Positions 44,001 through 54,975 of a DNA stretch of 64,000 nucleotides are shown here, in pieces. The stretch is from Centroberyx gerrardi. Its lineage: Eukaryota; Chordata; Actinopteri; Beryciformes; Berycidae. Where the stretch lies: NCBI RefSeq assembly GCF_048128805.1, contig NC_136017.1, positions 3,384,867 to 3,448,866 on the forward strand, read 5' to 3'. Under the pieces are notes generated by a model, which worked only from the letters and a program-made list of their open reading frames with translations, was not told the DNA's origin and ran no database searches. Numbering within the stretch: the stretch's first letter is position 1; each line of letters opens with the position of its first letter. Position numbers and translations under genes: made by a program.

Positions 44001-47000
44001 ACAAACAGGGCGCTGCGTTACCCTCACCAAAAAGGTCCCATGTGATTTCAAAGCAGCACATGTGCTTTCTGGACACATGTTGGCTTTCACATGTGAACAA
44101 TTTTTCTCAAGTATTGCTGACGTCTTGTGACAGTTTTTACTTCAAATGTAAAAATTTCAATGTCTAGATGAAGTGGGTTTTTTTCCACATGTAAACTTTT
44201 TTTCACATTTCACATATACATGTCAATATTTGTTTCACATGTGAAAACTTAATTTCACATACAGAGGCAATTCGCAGGTGAAAATGTCAATGGGAAATTC
44301 CACATGTTCACGTATGAAAACCAACATGCGTCCAAAAAGTGCATGTGCTTTGAATTCACATGTGGGTTTTCACATGCGACTTTAAAGGAGCATTCAAATG
44401 AAAAATAACTTTTTTGCCTTTTTAGTTCATTCTAGCTATCATACCACACACCTATTTGACAATAAATCCCAAAAACAACAACAGAAATTGTATTTTATTG
44501 TATTATTATTTCAAAATCTCATTGGAAAACGTAAAACCTTTACTGGTGACTTCATCGCGGACCATGGCGCAACATAAAAATCCCAACAAAAAATATCACA
44601 CATCCTCAGCAAACCTTTCCATGATTACCACGATTAGTTTAAAAAAAAAGGAATATTTGTACCTTTCTGGAAAAAGGAATGAAGACAGAGACAACAATTT
44701 CATCTGGTTTCAAGATGGTTTTCCCAAAGCCGATGAAGAAATCTTGATTCAGGGGAAGCTCTCGTCTTCCTCCTGGAATATAAATCAGACAGTAGTGCTG
44801 CTCAGACCTGAACAATCAGGACTGAAGAAAAGCAAAATCTGAGTTTCTGACTTCTCAATTCTAGCCTTTTTCTTGCTATGGTCTTATACAGTATATTTGC
44901 GTCATAATAAAAACAAACTAAAACTAATGAAAGTTTTGGTGACTCACCGTTTGAAATGACACTTAGTTTGCAGTTGCCAGCAGCCAAAACAGGGTTCAGG
45001 TCTGAGTTGGGGTACGCACTCACGATGTTTCCCCCAAGGGACTAACTCACGCAGAAACAAGGAGAAACACACAGGAGACAAGAAACACATCATTCAATTC
45101 ATCAATTCATGGTATTTAAAAAAAATGTTTTGTATGATTTCATTTCGGTGCCTTTAAATCCATGGATTTGATAAACAATTTCAGAATAAAACATCAACAA
45201 AATCAAATGCGACTACATTTAAAAGCACTGGTTGTCTGCAGGGAGTAACTGATGTTAAAGGGTAAGTATTTTTTACTTTTCCAACATTTTTATATCATTA
45301 CCTTGAGTGTAAGAAACACCTGTATATATTTTATAAGTGGAAATAATATAGTCTCCAGTGCCCCTCTACCATGTAAAGAGCTACAGGCTGTTTTGGGGGC
45401 GTTTCCAGACAGAAAGAGCCTCTGCTCTGATTGGCTGGCAGTATTCAAGGCTCCCCCTCTTGCCCCAAAATGTAAGATGATTGGTCAACAAAGAAGAACG
45501 AAAGTGAAGAATAAAGTAAGAGAGGAAGGAAGACAGGAAGACAGGAGGGAAGGCAAAAAAGAAAGGGGAAAAATGAGAAGAAGAAGAAGAAAGAAGAGCA
45601 GGAAGGAAGGATGGAGGGAAAGAAGGGGAATGAAATGAGAACAGAAGGTGGAAGGGAAGGACATAAGGAAGAAAGGAAGGAGGGAAGAAAAGAACGAAGC
45701 AGGAGTGGAGGGAAAGAAGAAGGGCTGTCAGGGGTTTGTCGAAAGGCATTCTGGGAAACGTAGGAAATGACTAACTGAAGTAGAAGTAGACGAGGCAGGT
45801 TGAGGGAAAGTAGGTTCACCAAAAAAGTTTACAGCACAAAATAGATCACAGACTGATGAAACATTAACACTGAAGAGTATCCGTGGGTGGAGTTTTCCTT
45901 TCCCAAACCGACAAACTAGCGGTTAAAATCAACTCACCGCCACATTGCGGATCTGCTGGCTTCCCAGGTTCCCCAGCTGCTGGATCAGCGCTCTGAACAG
46001 CTCCGTCTTCTCCGTGGGAACCTGACGGACCAGCCGTTCCAAAACAGACTTGACCCGGGACAGACTGCTGCCCGCTCCGACCCAAAACCCTGCAGGGAGC
46101 CAAGCATGTCGACCACACTGCTTCAGTTTTGGTGATTTTTTGTTTTGTTTTTCCCACTTGAATTCAAAGTTCATAGTGTTGTTTGTTTACGCATTGATCG
46201 TTGGGTCCATGACACCTGTAAATAACTCATTGATTGTGTAATTAGAAATTGGAAGGAGGTTATGTTTTCACTCATCTGTCTGTCTGTCAGTTAGCAAGAT
46301 ATCACAAAAAGCTATGAACGGATTTAGCTGAAATTTGGTGGACAGATCGCTCTTGGCCCAAGGATCAGTTGATTCGATTTTGGTGGCGATCTGAATCTGG
46401 GATTTCTGCCATTAGACAATTTGGTAACACTTGACTTTACAATGGCCTTATTCCAGTGTATTAACTTGTATATTACTCTACGAACCAGTAATCCCTTAAA
46501 ATAACCTTACATTTTCATTAATTTGCCCCTTAATTCATGCAAACCCCCTTAATCTTGACTCCTTACTTTCTAATTTAATAAAAAATTCAGGGAGACAGGA
46601 ACTTTTCCATTAATTTCCACTTAAACCTAAAAGGCATGAAAAATCCCTTAATTACTAGTGTCTCTTTGAATCAACCCATAAATAAATCCCTTATAAACCC
46701 ATGATACTAACCTTACTTTATTAATGGAAAATTAAAGTTTATGTAATGGAGAAATTAAGGACATTTCAGAGATAAAATTAAGGGGTTTGGTTTCGTAGTG
46801 TTAACCAATGGAAAAGTATTTGAAGTACACAATATTACTGTGTAGGTACTTGCTGAAAATCTCCTTAATACATAATGTACTTACAACAGTGTAATAACAC
46901 CCTTCGCAAATTGGAGAATTGTTCAGCGCTGGCTGTGGTTTGTACTCTACTGAGTGCCTTCTCCTCTGTTAATGTGAATAACTAACAATGCACATTTTGC

Positions 47001-50000
47001 ACATTACCATCTTTCAATACTCAACACAATGAGAATGATGAAGATTGTGATTAATTTACTGTATTTTTATCTCTATCCTGCTACTCTTTGCTGCTGCAAT
47101 GACCCATTTTCCACTCTGTGTTTAAAACAGTTTGTCTTGTCTTGTTTGACATTGTTGTGAGGAAGGTGGAGGTTTCCTACCCTGCGGTGTCTGACTGACT
47201 TCAAACAGCTCCATAACTCTGGTGGGTGATATTATCACTGGATGCAGGACGCCTTTGAACTTTATATCCGGACCTTGAACACAAAGCAGAGAGACTACAG
47301 TTCTGTACTGGTAGGATCCAAACAACATATCAAGAGTTCATAATCAAAACGCTTTACATTTGTTTTGGGAAAAAGAATATTTTACGTTACATTATTAACA
47401 AAAGGGATATAAGAGAAAGTTAGTGATTGAAGAGGATGAGGAGTCGATTCTGAACCAGAGGATGATGGTACATGACATCATCCAAGGGAGAACAGAGACT
47501 GTTTATCATCTGATCCAGGGGTTCTGCTTAGACAGCAGCCATTTTAAGGTCAATTTTCACATTAATGTCATGCGTAGAGTTGAGACTTGGGATGTGGACT
47601 AGGAACAGAAAATGTTCTATGTGATCACAGCCTTAATCGGGATGCTTTCACTCTAATCCACATTCAGTCTAATTCCACATTCGTAATTGCTATTATTGTG
47701 AATCACATGAAGTTTGGTTTAGAAGATGTAATAGTGAAGTAATGCTTAGGTCTATCATGTGTATGTACTGTTGTGTTTATTATTGTATGCAAGTTGTCAA
47801 CATGTCTCTGCACCATTGGCACCAAAACAAAATTTCCGCAAAATGTATTGTACTTGCTGATAAAGTGACTCTGATCTATTTTTTTACTTTAACAGAAACA
47901 CTGTGTGGATGAATGTGGTTTTACTGCTGACCTATGTTGGTATTGCCCATGACCAGCGGAGCCTGGGGGTGTCTGGTCTTCAGCTGGACCAGATCCTCCA
48001 GCGAGGCAGGGGTCACCCAGGTCATCCTCTCCCCACGGAAGGTCTGCGTCTGCTGGCTCGCCGTCTCCGCCATCAGCTGGGAGGGAAGAGCCTTTTTTAT
48101 ACCGTGGCTACTCCTAAAGGTGCTACATGTGGCTTTGTAGCATCAGAGACCATCAAAGACCATTGCTGAGAAGAATTGGCAGCCTCTACCGGCCTCTACA
48201 CTGTATTTTAGGTTGTGAGCCGCCGGGTCGGATTCGGAGGGAAATCTGCTGGATCACTTTACGGCACAAAACAGGAAGAGGTTCTGTTCTTCCGGAGCAA
48301 ACGGAGCTAAAGCTGAAAGAGTTTCTGGCAGCAGATGGTGGAAGAAGGGAAAGGAAGATGGAGAAATCACTTCCAACATGTTGATCCTCTTCAGGGAGGG
48401 GGAGGGGGGGGGGCGGGAAGCAACGGGGCTTATGGGAAATGTAGTCTCTATTTGGGCAAACACTAGCACTAACAATACTACTGGTGTGAGATAGAGGCGA
48501 CCAATCGTCTCCACCATGCTCTCATTGGTTTACGGAAATTGCAACTAGGTGCATAATTTAATAATGATGTATTGATGTTTAAAAATGCTGCACACAGCAC
48601 CTTTAAACACATTGACTGTGAACTCAATTGGTGCAAAACAAACGGAGCTTTCAGTAATTTTAAAATCGTCAGTGAATTAAAAAGGTAAGCATCTAATTTG
48701 TATTTTTGTTAGCCAACTTTTACATGTTCGCCTCTGCTGTCAACACACTGTAAACTGTTGGGAACTGATAACGTCTAATGCTAACACGCATAAACAGAGA
48801 CAGGTAGCATCGCTAGCCAGTTAGCTAGACACTGCTAACAGGTTTAAAAAAAAAAAGGGAAAAAAACATGTTGACTGGTTTCTCCGTTTGCATATTAACA
48901 TCAAAGTCATCTATTTTTACATTGTGAACCAAATGTTAGCAATGTCTTTTACATAATTTCCTGTCTCTGCTGTCAACAGACTTTAAAAAGGTAAGATTTA
49001 ATAACTTTGTAATGCTAACATGAATTAAAAAAAAGACTGGTAGCATTGCTACCTAGCTGCAATTCTAACAGGTAAAAAAAGGGGGAAAAAAACATCATAA
49101 CAGGTTACAAATTCAGCCCCCATTTGTATATTATCATTAAAATAACCTATTTTGATATATGAACCAAATGTTAGCCATGTATCTTACATAATTTTCTGTA
49201 AAACGGTAACAGTTGCTGTTAGGCAGAAAGACAGCATTGTTAGTGAGTTATATCCCAAACAGTCCCATGTGAATTTATACTGTGTGCTGTATGTGTCAAC
49301 CTTTGCAAAATTGGAACTAATAAGTTCATTCAAATGTATTTGCCAAGGGTCTGATACACATTACAGCATTTCTTTTATCTGATTATATCAAAATTTGCTC
49401 CATATCATCATTCCTGTTTATTTAACACGATGTCTGGAGTCTTACAATCAGTTCTGGTGGGAAGATCAGCTCCTGCGTCGGGTCCAATGGCAGAAACTCC
49501 TCCTTGTCAAACAGCTGCGGCGCGACCTGGAGCACATTCAGGCAGGGTGAGGAGATAAAAAAAAAAAAACAAGCGCTCCTTTGAGAAAACGACCTTTAAT
49601 TGGGATTTACCGTCTCATGATTACAGGAGTGATGTGTGCGACGCAGCGTCAAAAGTAAGAAATAGCCGCAATTTCTTGGAATTTGACCGCAAAGGTCTGA
49701 GAGAGGATGCTTGGTATCAAGTAAAACGAAAAGAAGAGAACAGAAAAGAGAAGGAAAGAGAACAGAAGAAAGGAACGTAAAAGAAAGAAAAGAGAAAAAG
49801 AAAAGGTGAGGGAAACGAAAAGAATAAAAAAGTAAGAAGAAGGGAAGTAGAAGTATAGCGAAAAGACAAATAAGAAATGACAGTAGAACAGGGAAGAGAA
49901 GAGAAAAAGGAAGAAGTAAAGGAAATAAATGACAAAATAGGTAAGAGGAAAGAGAGAAAGGGAAAAGAGAAGAATGAGAAATTGAAGGAAAGAATAGAGA

Positions 50001-53000
50001 AAAGAAGAAATGAAAATAGAACAGAGAGGGTAACAAGAAGAACAAACAGGAGAAAACAAGAGAAAAACTAAATAGCAGAAAAGGGAGGTGTAGTTTTTAC
50101 ACGTTTGTTCTTAAAGGGAAGCAGAAAACAAAAATCAACAAAAAGAAAAAAACAAGAGAAAAAGGGATGAGAAAAGAAAAGAGGGGTTTGAACTCACATG
50201 TCCTGGTTTATCCGTGGCTTCATCCCCGTTGAGGCAGCAGCCTCCGTTCCCACTGGCCTGGCAGCAGTTGGCCTCCTGTGAGGATTTATTCATCGATATT
50301 TCACACTGCATGCAGCAATTAAGCATAATGATGATATTTCTCCTCACTTCATGATTTTATCATTGGATCATAAGAATCCGTCTCCGTTGAGGGGTTCGTG
50401 AACTAGAAAAGGATTGATGACCCCAAATAAAACAAATTATGGTCTTTATTAAAGGATACTAGGTAGCTTCAGGTTATGATTTTCAGTCCAAAACCCAAAA
50501 CCAGGTGACTTCACTACCGGAAACCTCTGTACATGTAAACTTCCAATGACAGAAAAAATATCTGTCAGTGTTTTTTTCCTCAAGTGATCTCTGTGTCTTG
50601 ACTTGACTTGACTTGACTTGGGTTCTGGTGACTTGGGACTTGACTCTGACTTGTACTTTGATGACCTGAAAAGGTTTCTAAAGTCTTGACTTGAGATCTT
50701 GTGTTTGTGTAAATGACTTAGATTGAAAGTGATGAGATTTGTTCCAGCGGACGACTGAATTTAAATTCTGTTTTCTGAATTTGTATGGAATGATTGAATT
50801 TATTGAAGTTGAAACTGATTATAGAAATCAAACTCATGATGCTCTTACCAAGTTTTTATCCTATTAAAACCATATTGCATTGAAAAGTCCTAGATATTTA
50901 GTTTTCTTTAAGATATTAAATTGATACTGGACTCTTGATTTGTTCTGACTTGACTTGCTGTTCTACATTTAGACTTGGGACTTGATTTGAGACTTGTACC
51001 TCAAGACTTGAGACTGACTTGGGACTTGAGCAAAGTCGACTTGGTCACACCTCTGGCTTCCAGTATTATTATCAAGTATTATGAGGGCAACAATATTTAC
51101 ACAGAGCAGTTATGAAGTTCAGAGTAGCTATTATGGTCATTAAACTGTGATAACTGGCAGTCTGAATGTTGATTATTATTGAATTATATAAGTTGTTTTA
51201 GTGGAAGAGCTGAACTTTGTACCTGACAGAAAGTTCTGCAGCCGTCAACAATGGGTCGATATCCAGTACACCGACACAAATTACCTGAAAAACAGGTAAG
51301 ACAGACAAGATTAAAAGACAGACAAGTCCATCATCAGATAGATAGAGGAACTGGAGTCAGATTTGTTTTCTACCCAACTTCTCACCGGCAGCAAATATTG
51401 GCAAAACACCACTCTGTATGAAAACCCTCCTTCTAAAATGTAAAAGTGTACATTTGTGTGTGTGTGTGTGTGTGTTTCAGTGTGTGACCGTGGTACCGGC
51501 GAGAGCCTCGGTGATGTCCTCCACGCTGGGCTGAGGCTTGTTCCTCAGCAGAGCGTACATGGACATCACCATGCCTGGAGTGCAGAAGCCACACTGGGAG
51601 CCGTGAGCCTTCGCTATACGCTCCTGTGAACAAGACATCCATAACATCTAAAACCACACAACCGCAAGTTCTGTTTCCACAATTCATAATCGTAGCGTTT
51701 ATAGAGGCTTTGCAGTTGCATCACAAATCTTATAGCAACCATGTCTCCATCATGGAGGAACATTGGACAATAGTCTGTTAGTTAATAAAGTCTAAATCTG
51801 TACGAAGCAGCTAGAAACAGAGAGCTAGCTGAGTCAGCTTGTTGTGGTGTGGCTGTAGATCCATTCAGTAACGTTCTCAGTAAAAGTGAATAGTGTGATA
51901 AGGTGGATTTGGTTACTGTGACACAGTAAACTGTCTTGTCTTTAGCCCTAGTCTCTACTCCAAAACACTCTGAGTTGTAGCTTGAGAAGAGTCAGCTCAG
52001 TTAACCTGAACAAACTGTTAGCTAGCTAGCCAAAAGGCTAATTTAGCATATTAGGCAACTACTAGCCACTACCAGCACTAGCTTAGATACGTTAGCTAGT
52101 AGTTTTAGTTAACTAGAAGTTTGTTTTCTTGGGCATTTCTTAAATAGGTATGATGTCAATGTTAACATACGACTACTATCCACTGCTAACGCTAGCTGCT
52201 ACTAGCTAACGTTAGCTAGTGTGCTAATCAGATGTGTTAACAACAAGACAGTGATGGTTAGCTGACCAGATACTATGGTTAGCTAGCTAACAAGCTGACA
52301 TTATCTAAACACTAAATCAATCAGATGGATCAGTGATGAAATGATCAGTTCAGTCAGAAACAGACAGAAATTAACCGTCTGTTCAATTCTGTTGAAACAC
52401 AGCCAGCTGTTCCACTGTTGACAAGAGCTGAGGACCTCCAACATGGCCGTCAGAGCGGGTGTTATGTCACCCCCTCACCATGTCGTCTGGCTCCATCATG
52501 GAGGTCCAGCAGAGACCTTGCTGTGTCAAATTAATGTCTAAAACTACGACAACCAGGCTAGAAAACGAGATGACTGTAACAGATTGTTGTGGTGTGGCTG
52601 TTGATCCATTCAAATTATCATACAACTCTGTTATTGAACGTTGAACTTGACAACAAATACCACCATATATGAAATGGCAGTGACTCCACAACTACAAAAA
52701 AATGTGTCAGTTTTCATCAGTTTTCTTCCAAACTATCTATCTTGCAAAAAGTTAATAGTCTTTTTGTCAAGTCGTGTTTGTTCTGCTGTTAGAGAAACAG
52801 GCTTATGACCAGTTCAGCTGCCCTGACTGACCGGCTGGGAAAATCTGGGTGTGGAAAATGGATGAGAAACACTGTTGCATGAGAAAGACACTGAAGCCAC
52901 AACTGCTCTCAATGCAGCTGCTCAATGTCAGTGACTCTGCAGCTCCCAGTGTGAGAAATAAGAGAAGAAGAGAAGACTTGAGACACCTGACTTGGGTTCT

Positions 53001-54929
53001 GCTGACTTGGGACTCGACTCTGACTTGATGACTTGAAAAGGTTTCTCAAGTCTTGACTTGAAATCTTGTGTTTGTGTAAATGACTCAGATTGAAAGTGAT
53101 GAGATTTGTTCCAGCAGACGACTGAATTTAAATTCTGTTTTCTGAATTTGTATGGAATGATTGAATTTATTGAAGTTGAAACTGATTCTAGAAATCAAAC
53201 TCATGACGCTCTTACCAAGTTTTTATCCTATTAAAACCATATTGCATTGAAAAGTCCTAGATATTTAGTTTTCTTTAAGATACTGGACTCTACATACATG
53301 TAGACCAGCACTGACCTGAACAGGGTGGATCCTGGTCTTGGTGCTGCCGATTCCCTCCACTGTGGTGACAGCAGCACCGTGAAGCTGGCAGACCGGCAGC
53401 AGGCAGGCGTTCGCCGAGTAATGGCTGAAGAGCCGCATGGTGAAGGGAAACTGTCAGCGGATCTGAGTTTCAACGTCCTACAACACCTCAGAACATGATT
53501 TAGGCATTCAGTGTGTGGACTCTACTTTTGTTTTTCGTGTTTTTTTCTGTCCAGATTGGGATGAGACAGTTTTCACTCTGCTCTACTATCTGGTCCATTC
53601 CCACACAACGGTTAAGAAGTGCTTAGGTTGATGGGAAATCACCACCAGCCACAGTCTGGTGAATTTGGGCTGTGGCTGGCGAGCTCGTCTGCTTTGGCAT
53701 CATTCACAAGTTCTCTTGTCTTCTAAAAATCAAATTTGGTTAATAAAATGGTTAAAGTGGCTGGTATTTTGTAATCCACCAGCCACTGTGGCTGGAAAAA
53801 CTACATTTTCTGCCCTACTTTGCACCCATTGGTAACAAATGTGGTGTGTCTGTAGATCCATTCAGTAACATTCTCAGTAAAAGTGAATAGTGTGATAAGG
53901 TGGATTTGTTTCCAAATGTAGGTTACTGTGACACAGTAAACTGTCTTGTCTCTACTCCAAAACACCCAGTCTATTCAGTTCTGCTGAGACGTTTGAAACA
54001 CAATCAGCTATTCACAGAGCTGAGGACCTCCAACATGGCCGCCGGAGGCTGTATTACATCACTGAACAATAGATAAACAACACGGTTGTGACACATGAGC
54101 AGAGGTTTTCTGAGGATTTCTGGTTAGTGTATTAACATTAAAATGATCTGTCATGCAGTCACAAGTTTGTGTTCGTTGGCTATTTTTCAAGGGCTCTGAG
54201 CGTGTCTCGGCCAATCAGAGCTGAGGACGGGGACCGTGCGGTTCATGGTGAAGGATACAGGACGGTTTTGGCGGCAGGTTGGTAGCGGGACACCATGACG
54301 GTGCAGGCGCCGCAGCCGCCGCCGCCGCAGCCCGACTTGGTTCCAGTTAACCGCACTGGAGCGCCAGTCAAGGAGACAAACAGCAACCTGCACACTCCTA
54401 AACCCACCGGGCACTCTTCAGTAACTAAGACTTTTACAGGACTTTTCCACAACTTCATTCATCACTGTAATAACTTTATAATAATAACTTAATTTACATA
54501 GCACTTATCAAAAAAGTGCTTCACAGAAATAAAAGACAGAGGTAAAACAAAGAGATAAAATACAAAACAATGTGGCAAATTAGGCATAAAATAAGATAAT
54601 CAAGATAAATATTCAAATAAATAATAATAATAATAGGTAAAATGTATGCTTTTTTTTGTTGTTTTTTAAATTACTCCTGCAACTTTAACTTTTAATCTGA
54701 CAAAACTGATAAACATAGTCCCATTATTGAAAATGTAATGACTTTTCCAAAAAGTTTATGATATTTTATGATATTTTAAAATTTTGCCAAAACATTTGCA
54801 GTCCTAAAACATTTTACAATTTGGCAAAATTTGGCAATATGGCATTGCTAAAAATCTGAAATTTTGAAAATGCCATAACTTTGCCACTGCTGTGTGTTTA
54901 TCTGGAAAACGTGTGATGGGATTACCACG

Positions 54930-54975
<46 letters not shown>

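Larger units (their letters stand above)
41384..49526 (-). other. aox1: aox exons 8-16: FAD region and linker
   Basis: Exons: 49526-49446, 48076-47932, 47273-47181, 46089-45938, 45041-44948, 44772-44663, 43993-43809, 42997-42835 and 41473-41384. FAD-site strings are VMGNTNIG (exons 9/10, residues about 264-271) and [17 protein letters not shown] (exon 12, from 353). Exon 13 contains [15 protein letters not shown], and exon 14 [20 protein letters not shown] followed by YGGVGPAT. Exon 15 contains [12 protein letters not shown]. Exon 16 is the linker to the molybdenum domain. The XDH-type NAD pocket is not evident, as expected for an oxidase. Confidence 0.93.

Noticed and set aside
43210..44090. 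Open frames of 149-258 codons rich in Leu, Ser, Phe and Pro
   Set aside because: They run through the polypyrimidine tract of aox intron 14. Only the part over exon 14 is coding, and it is in another frame of the real gene.
49596..50059. 136-149 codon Phe/Leu/Ser-rich frames as membrane proteins
   Set aside because: These are low-complexity CTTTTC-type sequence in aox intron 7.
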